This document shows, piece after piece, positions 1-8,104 of a stretch of 37,284 bases of DNA. The number at the start of each line of letters is the position of its first letter. Within the stretch, counting starts at the first letter, position 1. The translations under genes and the position numbers were made by a program. Origin of the DNA: JAUVKT01 sp964634565. GTDB taxonomy: Bacteria; Bacteroidota; Bacteroidia; Bacteroidales; VadinHA17. The stretch lies in assembly GCA_964634565.1 (NCBI GenBank), contig CAZWLP010000019.1, forward strand, positions 1 through 37,284, written 5' to 3'. The notes beneath the pieces are model-generated. The model made no database searches. It saw only the letters and a program-made list of their open reading frames with translations, and had not been told where the DNA came from.

Positions 1-2406
1 ATGGATGATGAAGGAGAGATAATTCCTATTATTGCAGATGGGGATGATGCAGATATGGAAGAGAATAATTTTCCCGGGGAACTGCCTATTCTGTCACTTA
101 GAAATAATGTTCTCTTTCCGGGAGTTGTATTGCCTATATCGATAGGTCGTCCTAAAAGTGTTAAACTTATCAGGGATGTATATAACAGCGACAGGATAGT
201 TGGAACGGTTGCACAAAAAGATCCCGAAGTTGAAGATCCGCATTTTGAAGATCTTTATAAGGTAGGTACTATTGGTCAGATCGTAAAGCTGCTCGAAATG
301 CCCGATGGCTCTACTACCGCAATAATTCAGGGGAAAAGAAGAATTGAACTTACTGAAAAAGTTTCAGAGAATCCTTATATCGTATCAAAAATAAAGCTGT
401 GCGAGGATATCTACCCGGAAGATAAAACAAAGGATTTTGAAGCAATAGTCGGTTCACTTAAAGACATGTCGCTCAGGATAATTAAGATTAACCCTGCAAT
501 ATCACAGGATGCTTCTTTCGCAATAAAAAATATTGAGAACAAGACTTATCTTATAAATTTTATTTGTTCAAATACCAATGTTGGATTAAAAGATAAACAG
601 AGTCTGCTGGAAGTAAATTCCTTGTACGACAGGGGCATAATGCTTCTGGAGTTTCTTGTGCAGGAGATGCAGTTGCTTGAACTTAAAAATGAACTGCAGT
701 CAAAAGTAAAGAGTGATCTGGATCAGCAGCAAAGAGAATTCCTCCTTCTGCAGCAGATGAAAACTATCCAGAATGAACTGGGCGATAACCCTCACGAAAA
801 AGAGATAGGGGAGTTCAGAAGAAAAGCAGAGAATAAAAAGTGGAGTAAAAATGTTGCCGAGACATTTGAAAAGGAGCTTGACAAACTTCAGAGACTTAAC
901 CCGGCAGCAGCTGAATACTCCGTTCAGATGAACTATATCCAGACAATGGTAGATTTGCCATGGGGCGAGCATACAAAGGATAATCTGGATCTTGTACACG
1001 CAAGAAAGGTTCTGAATAGCGACCACTACGGGCTTGAAGAAGTTAAGGAGAGAATTCTTGAGCACCTTGCAGTTATTAAGCTTAAGGGCGATCTTAAGTC
1101 TCCTATCCTTTGCCTTCACGGTCCTCCGGGCGTTGGTAAAACATCTCTTGGAAAATCTATTGCAGAGGCACTCGGCAGGAAATATGTCAGAATGTCACTA
1201 GGCGGACTGCATGATGAGGCAGAAATAAGAGGGCACCGCAAAACCTACATAGGTGCCATGCCAGGCAGAATTCTTCAGAATATAAAAAAAGCCGGTACAT
1301 CTAATCCTGTTTTTATACTCGACGAAATAGATAAGGTCGGACAGGACTTCAGGGGTGATCCTTCTTCAGCCCTGCTCGAAGTTCTTGATCCCGAGCAAAA
1401 TAATGCTTTTCATGATAATTTTCTTGAACTTGATTATGATCTGTCAAATGTGCTGTTTATTTCTACGGCAAATACTCTCAACACTATAAGTCCTGCTCTA
1501 AGAGACAGGATGGAACTGATAGAAATAAATGGTTACCTCCTGGAGGAAAAGATAGAGATTGCCAAACGTCATCTGCTTCCTAAACAGCTTGATAATCACG
1601 GAGTAAAGAAGAGCCAGTTTAAACTTGGCAAGCCTGTAATTTCTGAGCTTATAGATAAATATACTCGCGAATCAGGAGTCAGGGAGCTGGATAAACGTCT
1701 GGCTAAACTGGTTCGTACAAGTGCAAAAGAAATAGCATTCGAACATAAGATAGATCCTTCAATCTCTAAAGAAAGATTACTTGAGATACTCGGTCCACCA
1801 AAATACAGCAGGGATCAGTATTCAGGTAACGAGCAGGCCGGAGTTGTTACAGGCCTTGCCTGGACTGCTGTTGGAGGAGAGATTCTCTTTGTTGAGACCA
1901 GCCTAAGTAAGGGCACAGGTAAACTGACCCTTACAGGGAATCTGGGGGAGGTAATGAAGGAATCTGCAATTATTGCCCTTGAGTACCTTAAAGCAAATAC
2001 AGAAGTACTTAAGCTGACCGATACCTTCTCCGATAAATGGAATGTACATGTTCATGTTCCTGAGGGGGCAATCCCAAAAGACGGACCGTCGGCAGGAATA
2101 ACTATGGCTACCTCAATAGCTTCAGCCTTTACTCAGCGCAAGGTTAAGAAATTTATTGCTATGACAGGTGAGATAACTCTGCGAGGAAAAGTATTGCCGG
2201 TTGGTGGTATTAAGGAGAAGATTCTGGCAGCAAGAAGAGCCGGTATTAAGGAAATTATACTTTCTGTAGAAAACAGAAAAAATGTTCAGGAAATTAACGA
2301 CCTTTATCTGAAAGGATTAAAATTTAGTTATGTCGAAACAATAATGGATGTTCTGGATCTGACCTTGCTTAAGCAGAAGGTTGATAATCCGAAGACGATA
2401 ATTTAA
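1..2406 (+). CDS. lon: ATP-dependent protease La (Lon), start possibly upstream of window
   Basis: Lon is a cytosolic AAA+ serine protease that degrades misfolded and regulatory proteins. The 801 residues show the full LonA order: N-terminal substrate-binding domain (about 27-230, beginning PILSLRNNVLFPG), coiled-coil middle, AAA+ module with Walker A GPPGVGKT at 374-381 and Walker B DE at 441-442, and a C-terminal protease domain. The catalytic serine lies in DGPSAG (Ser697). The partner lysine is Lys740 in GGIKEK, 43 residues later, as in E. coli Lon. The reading frame is open from base 1. Bacteroidota Lon proteins usually carry a few more acidic residues before the MDDEGE seen here, so the true start may lie just outside the window and no promoter can be judged. 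The next gene starts 10 bp after the stop, which suggests co-transcription. Confidence 0.97.
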   Translation: MDDEGEIIPIIADGDDADMEENNFPGELPILSLRNNVLFPGVVLPISIGRPKSVKLIRDVYNSDRIVGTVAQKDPEVEDPHFEDLYKVGTIGQIVKLLEMPDGSTTAIIQGKRRIELTEKVSENPYIVSKIKLCEDIYPEDKTKDFEAIVGSLKDMSLRIIKINPAISQDASFAIKNIENKTYLINFICSNTNVGLKDKQSLLEVNSLYDRGIMLLEFLVQEMQLLELKNELQSKVKSDLDQQQREFLLLQQMKTIQNELGDNPHEKEIGEFRRKAENKKWSKNVAETFEKELDKLQRLNPAAAEYSVQMNYIQTMVDLPWGEHTKDNLDLVHARKVLNSDHYGLEEVKERILEHLAVIKLKGDLKSPILCLHGPPGVGKTSLGKSIAEALGRKYVRMSLGGLHDEAEIRGHRKTYIGAMPGRILQNIKKAGTSNPVFILDEIDKVGQDFRGDPSSALLEVLDPEQNNAFHDNFLELDYDLSNVLFISTANTLNTISPALRDRMELIEINGYLLEEKIEIAKRHLLPKQLDNHGVKKSQFKLGKPVISELIDKYTRESGVRELDKRLAKLVRTSAKEIAFEHKIDPSISKERLLEILGPPKYSRDQYSGNEQAGVVTGLAWTAVGGEILFVETSLSKGTGKLTLTGNLGEVMKESAIIALEYLKANTEVLKLTDTFSDKWNVHVHVPEGAIPKDGPSAGITMATSIASAFTQRKVKKFIAMTGEITLRGKVLPVGGIKEKILAARRAGIKEIILSVENRKNVQEINDLYLKGLKFSYVETIMDVLDLTLLKQKVDNPKTII

Positions 2407-2416
2407 ATCTGGCAAT

Positions 2417-4639
2417 ATGCCACGCCTGATAACAGATCAAAAGGCCAACTTCGGCACAATGCCGGTCTTTATGACCGCTATCTCTACTATTCTGGGAGCT
2501 ATACTCTTTCTCAGGTTTGGATATGCAGTAGGTAATGTTGGTTTTATTGGTGTTATTGGTATTATTATTCTGGGCCACCTTGTTACCTTTCCTACAGCAA
2601 TGGCCGTAGCCGAGATTTCAACAAACCAGAAGGTTCGGGGTGGAGGAGCATATTATATAATTTCAAGGTCGTTTGGAATAAATATTGGTGCATCTATCGG
2701 ATTTGCTCTCTATCTTTCCCAGGCTATCAGCGTGGCTTTTTATATTATTGCTTTTGCAGAAGCATTTGATCCATTGATTCATTGGATGTCAGACAGGTGG
2801 GATATTGTTATAAGCGATAAAAGATTGATTAGTATTCCTACCATGACCCTTCTTTCGATTGTTTTTCTTACAAGGGGTGCTAATCTGGGAATGAAGTTTC
2901 TATATATTGTTGTGGCTCTGCTTTTTACTTCCCTTGTATTCTTCTTTGCAGGAAGTGGTAACTCCCCACCCGAAGTGGTTAATCTCGGAGAGAGGGTAGC
3001 TAATCCGGACAGCTTCTTTTATGTATTTATGATTGTGTTTCCTGCTTTTACGGGTCTGGCAGCCGGATTGGGCCTGTCGGGAGATCTTAAGGAACCTCAG
3101 AAATCAATTCCAAGAGGTACACTTCTTGCTACTATAGGTGGCTTTTTTATTTATATTGCTGTAGCATATAAACTGGTAATTTCAGCGACACCTGGAGACC
3201 TTGCAAACGACCAGCTGGTAATGAGCAGAATTGCCCTCTGGGGCCCCATTATCCCTATTGGCCTTGCGGCAGCATCACTATCATCTGCTCTCGGATCAAT
3301 AATGGTTGGTCCACGCACCTTGCAGGCACTGGGCAATGATAGAATATTCCCGTCAAAGAGGATAAGCAACTGGTTTGCCCGTGGTAAAAAAGGTTCAAAT
3401 GAACCAATTAATTCCTCTCTCGTCACAATCCTAATTGCCTTTGTATTTATCCTGGTTGGAGATATTAACTTTGTTGCCCAGATTATTTCTATGTTCTTTA
3501 TGGTTACCTATGGTGCGATATGTATTATTTCGGTGCTTGAACATTTCGCTGCAGATCCTTCCTACCGACCTACTTTTAAGTCACGCTGGTATATTTCTCT
3601 GGTAGGAGCACTGCTATCAATATGGCTGATGTTTAAGATGAATGCCCTGTATGCAACAGTATCTTTAGTAATGATGGGCCTGTTTTATTCGATGATAAGT
3701 AAGACAGGCAGAGAACGTAAAGGACTTGCCAAATTATTTCGTGGGGTGATTTTTCAATTAAGCCGGCAACTGCAAGTATTTGCCCAGAGAGCAGATAAGG
3801 AAGACCTAAACACTTCGTGGCGACCCTTTGCTATTTGTATCTCGGCAGATTCTTTTAAAAGACGATCTGCATTTGACCTTCTTCGATGGATCTCGTACCG
3901 CCACGGGTTCGGAACATATATTCACTTTATTAAAGGACTTCTTAACCAGAAGACAAATAAAGAGTCGAGAGAAGCAGTTCAGAAATTATTAAATCTTTCA
4001 TCAGGTAGTAAAAGCAGGGTCTACCTCGATACTATAATAAGTCCTTCTTATACCACGGCCATTGCACAGGTAATACAGCTTTCCGGGATATCCGGTAAGG
4101 GTAATAATTTGATCCTTTTTGAGTATTCAAGAACCGAGCCTGAAAAGATCAGAGAGCCACTGAAAAATTATGAACTTATCAGCTCAACAGGCTTTGACAC
4201 CTGTGTGTTAAGCACATCCTATAAAGGGTATGGATATAAGAAAGAGATTCATTTATGGATAAGCCCAAACGATTTTGAGAACGCTAACCTTATGATTCTG
4301 CTGGCATATATCATACTTGGACACCCCGACTGGCAGAGAGGGGAAATAAAGATATTTGCATCTGCAAAAGTGCACCTGCTTGAGAAAAAGAAGGAGAAGC
4401 TTCTTGAACTTATTAAATCAGGTCGTTTACCCATATCTGCATCAAATATACAGCTGGTTGACGCAGATGAAGAAGATATGGATAAGGTTGTTTGCCAGTA
4501 TTCACTCGACGCAGATCTTATTATATTGGGATTTACAGGTAATGAACTGAAACAATATGACATAGATATTTTTAAAGGATATAAAGACCTTGGTAATATC
4601 CTTTTTGTTAATGCTAACGAGGATAAAGAAATTGTTTGA
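2417..4639 (+). CDS. SLC12-like cation-chloride cotransporter (APC superfamily)
   Basis: This 740-residue membrane protein has an APC-type transporter core (about residues 10-440, roughly 12 hydrophobic segments) followed by a soluble domain of about 290 residues. The start FGTMPVFMTAISTILGAILF resembles the first helix of the SLC12 family (Na-K-Cl and K-Cl cotransporters). The soluble tail also matches that family: the stretch around EIHLWISPNDFENANLMIL followed by GEIKIFAS parallels the conserved DIWWL...DDGGLTLLIPYLL...KIRVF block of eukaryotic cotransporters. From family knowledge it probably moves chloride with Na+ and/or K+ across the inner membrane, but the ion set cannot be read from sequence. 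A generic amino-acid permease is less likely because of the tail. The gene sits 10 bp after lon and its stop is 14 bp before the coaD ATG. Confidence 0.85.
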   Translation: MPRLITDQKANFGTMPVFMTAISTILGAILFLRFGYAVGNVGFIGVIGIIILGHLVTFPTAMAVAEISTNQKVRGGGAYYIISRSFGINIGASIGFALYLSQAISVAFYIIAFAEAFDPLIHWMSDRWDIVISDKRLISIPTMTLLSIVFLTRGANLGMKFLYIVVALLFTSLVFFFAGSGNSPPEVVNLGERVANPDSFFYVFMIVFPAFTGLAAGLGLSGDLKEPQKSIPRGTLLATIGGFFIYIAVAYKLVISATPGDLANDQLVMSRIALWGPIIPIGLAAASLSSALGSIMVGPRTLQALGNDRIFPSKRISNWFARGKKGSNEPINSSLVTILIAFVFILVGDINFVAQIISMFFMVTYGAICIISVLEHFAADPSYRPTFKSRWYISLVGALLSIWLMFKMNALYATVSLVMMGLFYSMISKTGRERKGLAKLFRGVIFQLSRQLQVFAQRADKEDLNTSWRPFAICISADSFKRRSAFDLLRWISYRHGFGTYIHFIKGLLNQKTNKESREAVQKLLNLSSGSKSRVYLDTIISPSYTTAIAQVIQLSGISGKGNNLILFEYSRTEPEKIREPLKNYELISSTGFDTCVLSTSYKGYGYKKEIHLWISPNDFENANLMILLAYIILGHPDWQRGEIKIFASAKVHLLEKKKEKLLELIKSGRLPISASNIQLVDADEEDMDKVVCQYSLDADLIILGFTGNELKQYDIDIFKGYKDLGNILFVNANEDKEIV

Positions 4640-4653
4640 TAAAAATATATGAT

Positions 4654-5130
4654 ATGACTGATAGAAGAATTGCCTTGTTCCCCGGATCTTTTGACCCGTT
4701 TACACTGGGTCACGAATCAATAATAAAGAGAGCACTCGGACTTTTTGATGAGATAATTATCGCAATTGGAGCAAATGCACTTAAGGATGGATTTTTCTCA
4801 CTCGAAAACAGGGAGAGGATGATAAGGGATGTCTTTAAGGACTACCCCATGATTAAAGTTGCTCATTATGAGGGACTTACTGTTGATTTTGCAAAAGAAC
4901 TAAGTGCCAGATATATTCTGAGAGGTATAAGAACTGCAGCTGACTTTGAGTACGAAAGAGCAATTGCCCAGATGAATAAGGCAATGTATCCGGATCTGGA
5001 TACAATAATGCTACTTACCACTCCTGAACTAACACCAATAAACTCTACAATAGTAAGAGATGTAATAAGAAATGGAGGAGATGCATCGATATTTATCCCT
5101 AAAGGAATAAATATAAATGATTATAAGTGA
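4654..5130 (+). CDS. coaD: Pantetheine-phosphate adenylyltransferase (CoaD)
   Basis: CoaD catalyses the penultimate step of coenzyme A synthesis, transferring AMP from ATP to 4'-phosphopantetheine. The 158-residue product has the nucleotidyltransferase signature GSFDPFTLGH at 11-20, including the TxGH motif that binds ATP. The second family motif appears as NSTIVRDV near residue 130 (ISSSxVRE in E. coli), and LRGIRTAADFEYE is the usual central block. I chose ATG 4654 rather than the in-frame TTG at 4636. The TTG would overlap the upstream stop and adds six residues that CoaD proteins lack. Its last 10 bp overlap the 3' end of the convergent Nudix gene. Confidence 0.95.
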   Translation: MTDRRIALFPGSFDPFTLGHESIIKRALGLFDEIIIAIGANALKDGFFSLENRERMIRDVFKDYPMIKVAHYEGLTVDFAKELSARYILRGIRTAADFEYERAIAQMNKAMYPDLDTIMLLTTPELTPINSTIVRDVIRNGGDASIFIPKGININDYK

Positions 5131-5744
5131 GGCATATATTTCTTAAGAACTTCTGACAGTATATCACCTACCGATTCCCACATATCTGCTTTAATGTTAT
5201 CAAGTGAATCCTGATCGATCCAGTCGGCCTGAGTAATACCTTCTTCCTCCTGAGGTATGGTGTTTCCATGGCCATTGTAACCGAAAAGGAACCAGTATGT
5301 CTTTTTCAGATAGTATTCTCCATTGAATTTATATATATGGTAACTGGGAGATAGTTCAGCAAGAGTATCCCCGCAGTCAACTCCACATTCTTCCTTTATT
5401 TCCCGTCGGGCACATAGCTCCGGCGTTTCGCATGGTTCAAAATGACCTTTTGGGGCATCCCACTTTAAATATCTCTTAATCAGAAGTACTCTTTTTGCCT
5501 TATCTGTTACAATGCCGCCAGATGCTTCAAGGAAATGGAATTGTTCAATAAAATTGTTCCATAAAGCATTAATATCTTCTGAATATATATTAAGGCATAT
5601 AATTGCCGGGTCTGACAGGAAAGAAGATATATGATCAGAAAGATCGTCAGGATCATGGTATTTATGTAAGAAGCAGTAATTTTGTAACTGGTCGGGATGA
5701 CTGCTGATTATTATAAATCTGTTTTCAAAATATATTTTATACAT
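5121..5744 (-). CDS. Nudix hydrolase
   Basis: This is a 207-residue protein of the Nudix superfamily, which cleaves nucleoside diphosphates linked to another moiety. The Nudix box is intact: Gly100, Glu106, then REIKEECG at 114-121, fitting Gx5Ex7REUxEExGU. The box is preceded by the typical ASGGIVTD strand and KRYLKWDAPKGH. The first 70 residues are an extra N-terminal region with no motif I recognise. Substrate cannot be deduced; candidates include Ap4A, ADP-ribose and oxidised nucleotides. Its start codon is only 7 bp from the pyrE start on the other strand, and its 3' end overlaps coaD tail-to-tail by 10 bp. Confidence 0.9.
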   Translation of the reverse strand: MYKIYFENRFIIISSHPDQLQNYCFLHKYHDPDDLSDHISSFLSDPAIICLNIYSEDINALWNNFIEQFHFLEASGGIVTDKAKRVLLIKRYLKWDAPKGHFEPCETPELCARREIKEECGVDCGDTLAELSPSYHIYKFNGEYYLKKTYWFLFGYNGHGNTIPQEEEGITQADWIDQDSLDNIKADMWESVGDILSEVLKKYMPHL

Positions 5745-5751
5745 TTCTCTT

Positions 5752-6384
5752 ATGGAAAATAATTCAAAAATGGTTGCTGAATACCTGTTACAAATTAAAG
5801 CAATAAAATTAGAGCCATCAAATCCTTTTACATGGGCATCAGGTTGGAAATCTCCGATTTATTGTGATAACAGGAAAACTCTTTCATATCCGGAGGTCAG
5901 AAACTTTATAAGAGATGCTTTTGCACATAAAATAAGGGAGAAATATCCCGAAGTTGATGTTATTGCCGGCGTTGCAACCGGAGCAATTGCAATTGGAATG
6001 CTTGTTGCTGATGCTCTCGGCCTGCCGTTTATCTATGTAAGATCTTCGGCAAAAGGACATGGACTGGGTAATCAGATTGAAGGTTACTATAGGGAGGGTG
6101 ACAGGGTGCTTATTATCGAAGATCTAATTTCTACCGGAGGAAGCAGTCTTTCCGCTGTCTCGGCTCTCCGGGAAGCAAATTGTAATGTTATGGGAATGCT
6201 GGCCATATTTACCTATGGCTTTCAGAAATCTGTGGATGCCTTTGAAGAAGCTGATTGTGAGTTGGAAACACTTTCAAATTATGACGACCTTACCGAACTA
6301 GCTGTTGAGAAGGCTTATATTAATCCTGAACAGTTAATTACACTTAAGGAATGGAGGCTAAATCCTTCAGGCTGGGGAATCTAG
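5752..6384 (+). CDS. pyrE: Orotate phosphoribosyltransferase
   Basis: PyrE joins orotate to PRPP to give OMP in de novo pyrimidine synthesis. The 210-residue product contains the PRPP-binding motif VLIIEDLISTGGSS at 119-132, the catalytic-loop region RSSAKGHGLGN at 97-107, and the N-terminal block NPFTWASGWKSPIYCDNRK characteristic of bacteroidal PyrE. That block fixes the start at ATG 5752. The gene is divergent from the Nudix gene with only 7 bp between start codons, so any promoter must lie within the Nudix coding sequence. The START-like gene follows 5 bp after the stop and is probably co-transcribed. Confidence 0.96.
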   Translation: MENNSKMVAEYLLQIKAIKLEPSNPFTWASGWKSPIYCDNRKTLSYPEVRNFIRDAFAHKIREKYPEVDVIAGVATGAIAIGMLVADALGLPFIYVRSSAKGHGLGNQIEGYYREGDRVLIIEDLISTGGSSLSAVSALREANCNVMGMLAIFTYGFQKSVDAFEEADCELETLSNYDDLTELAVEKAYINPEQLITLKEWRLNPSGWGI

Positions 6385-6389
6385 AAGAT

Positions 6390-6806
6390 ATGGAGAATCT
6401 ATCAAAATTTGAGAGCAGGGTTGGCAAAATTAATGGAGATAGCCAAGCAGTTTATGCCTTCCTTAATGATATGCGTAATTTTAAGCAATTCCTGCCAGAG
6501 GGTAAGGTTAACAACTGGCTAGCCGAAAAAGACAGCTGCTCTTTTGAAGTATCTCCTGTTGGAAAAGCCAGCTTGAAGATTATTGAAGCAGAACCATATA
6601 AGTTTGTTAAGTATGAGGGCAGGGGGCTTAATAATACTAATTTTTATCTCTGGGTACAGCTTAAGCAATTATCAGATGTTGATACAAGAGTAAAGATTAC
6701 AATAAAAGCAGATCTTAACCCCATGCTTAAAATGATGGCTTCGGGTCCACTGAAAGATTTTCTAGATAAGTTGATAAGTGGTATGGAGAATTTTACCGAT
6801 TGGTAG
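6390..6806 (+). CDS. START/SRPBCC-like domain protein, function unknown
   Basis: This 138-residue protein looks like the START/SRPBCC helix-grip fold. It begins with an SRVGKI strand, then a helix (AVYAFLNDMRNFKQFLP), a run of strands (SFEVSPVGKASLKIIE, KFVKYEGRG) and a long C-terminal amphipathic helix. Such proteins bind hydrophobic ligands, but no catalytic residues are evident. I chose ATG 6390, 5 bp after pyrE, over an upstream in-frame start at 6351 that would overlap pyrE. In related bacteria a similar gene often lies next to pyrE, so it is probably an operon partner. The 3' end overlaps the convergent birA gene by 14 bp. The fold is inferred from the pattern alone. Confidence 0.75.
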   Translation: MENLSKFESRVGKINGDSQAVYAFLNDMRNFKQFLPEGKVNNWLAEKDSCSFEVSPVGKASLKIIEAEPYKFVKYEGRGLNNTNFYLWVQLKQLSDVDTRVKITIKADLNPMLKMMASGPLKDFLDKLISGMENFTDW

Positions 6807-7593
6807 GGTTTAATATAAATTCTATCTCTTTATAAGAATATACCTTTTCATCTCCCTCTTCTGATCTGATAATCAGCTGTCCAGACTTATTAACACCCCT
6901 TAATACACCTCTTATAATTCCGTTTTTAGTAATAAACTGTGAATCAAGGTCTTTAAGGTACAGAAGGTTCTCATAAGATCTGTCAATTTTATTTAATTTA
7001 CCATTTTGCAGATCAGTGTATCTTATTTGAAGATTTCTGCATACCCTTTCCAGGATGTTCTGAACATTATGTTTATTTTTGCTTATCTGCGATAAGGAGA
7101 TGGGATTCGGAATTTCTTCCGGAAAGTCTTTTTGATTAATATTTAAGCCTATACCTGCAATACTCGATGCTATTTTATCCCCGATAATCGTATGCTCAAT
7201 CAAAATACCTGCTATTTTGTCACCCCCATAGTATATGTCATTAGGCCATTTTATTTTAAAATGATCAGAATAATTTTTCAATGTATCTGTTATTGCAAGC
7301 GATACTATCTTTGAAATGTAAAACTGCTGCTCAGGAAGTATGTTCTTTGGTAAAAGGATTACGCTTATAATCAGGTTCATAAAGGGGTCGCTATGCCACT
7401 TATTCTCGCGCTGACCTCTTCCCTTTGTCTGGTAACCGGCAGAAATCACCATCCCATCATGCGCGCTGCCCCTGCTAATTAAATCTGCTGCAAGCTCATT
7501 TGTTGATGACACATTAGCATGATATACTGTTTTATTCCCTATTGGCATGTTAATCAGCTCTTTAACATATATATTCAGGTACTTTTCGTACAA
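6793..7593 (-). CDS. birA: Biotin--[acetyl-CoA-carboxylase] ligase
   Basis: BirA activates biotin with ATP and attaches it to the carrier lysine of biotin-dependent carboxylases. The 266-residue protein shows the biotinyl-AMP loop GRGQRENKW at 58-66, KWPNDIYY at 115-122, and the active-site lysine in DKIAGILIE (Lys126), followed by the small C-terminal SH3-like domain. There is no N-terminal winged-helix domain, so this is a ligase-only form and not a biotin-operon repressor. The start could be the internal Met16 (MPIGNKTVYH), which fits family length slightly better; the longer start is kept. The gene is divergent from rsfS-ftsH-cdsA, an order common in Bacteroidota. Confidence 0.95.
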   Translation of the reverse strand: MYEKYLNIYVKELINMPIGNKTVYHANVSSTNELAADLISRGSAHDGMVISAGYQTKGRGQRENKWHSDPFMNLIISVILLPKNILPEQQFYISKIVSLAITDTLKNYSDHFKIKWPNDIYYGGDKIAGILIEHTIIGDKIASSIAGIGLNINQKDFPEEIPNPISLSQISKNKHNVQNILERVCRNLQIRYTDLQNGKLNKIDRSYENLLYLKDLDSQFITKNGIIRGVLRGVNKSGQLIIRSEEGDEKVYSYKEIEFILNPTNR

Positions 7594-7669
7594 TTTTCCT
7601 CAGGTGGGTAAAATGGCACTGTAATTGTAAAAAATAAATTAGCTCAGCAAAAGTAATAATAAATGTTTG

Positions 7670-7677
7670 TACTTTCG
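7670..7677 (+). promoter_or_regulatory. Candidate -7 box for rsfS-ftsH-cdsA
   Basis: TACTTTCG matches the Bacteroidota -7 consensus TAnnTTTG with one mismatch and lies 37 bp before the rsfS start in the birA/rsfS divergent spacer. I see no clear -33 TTTG at the expected distance, so this is tentative. Confidence 0.3.
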
Positions 7678-7714
7678 TTGATGAACTTTTTCTAAATAAC
7701 AGAAGTTAAGCTAG

Positions 7715-8092
7715 ATGAGCAAAAAAATAGATGAATCTTCACAACTTGTTGAAAGTATTATAGAAGGCATTTTTGAAAAGAATGGTCAGAATGTAGTAAA
7801 AATGGGGATGGGTAAATTGGGAAACTCATTCTGTGATTATTTTATTATTAGTGATGCACAATCAGGTACACAGGTAGATTCTATTACAGAATCGGTGATT
7901 GCCAGAGTTAAGTCCGACACAGGTGAGGCGCCTCTTCATAAGGAGGGTCTGGATAATTGTTTCTGGGTATTGCTCGATTATGGAAATGTAATTGTTCATA
8001 TCTTTATGGATGAGTATCGCAGGTTCTATAATCTTGAAGGACTCTGGGCAGATGCGGAGATTGAGAATATTGTTGACAGTAAAAAAATTTAA
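7715..8092 (+). CDS. rsfS: Ribosomal silencing factor RsfS
   Basis: RsfS binds ribosomal protein L14 and blocks 30S-50S joining when nutrients are low. The 125-residue product shows the family core: SFCDYFIISDAQSGTQV, then EAPLHKEGLDNCFWVLLDYG, then NVIVHIFMDEYRRFYNLEGLW. It is the first gene of a probable operon with ftsH (12 bp gap) and cdsA. The same pairing upstream of ftsH is widespread in Bacteroidota, which supports the assignment. Confidence 0.95.
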   Translation: MSKKIDESSQLVESIIEGIFEKNGQNVVKMGMGKLGNSFCDYFIISDAQSGTQVDSITESVIARVKSDTGEAPLHKEGLDNCFWVLLDYGNVIVHIFMDEYRRFYNLEGLWADAEIENIVDSKKI

Positions 8093-8104
8093 GAGATATC
8101 AGAA

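Noticed and set aside
4249..4713. Open frame of 154 codons on the minus strand across the transporter/coaD junction
   Set aside because: It is Ser-rich low-complexity antisense of two well-supported genes.
7607..7620. GGGTAAAATGGCAC in the birA/rsfS spacer as another chaperone 14-mer
   Set aside because: Only the right half matches and no -24/-12-like box sits 12 bp away on either strand.
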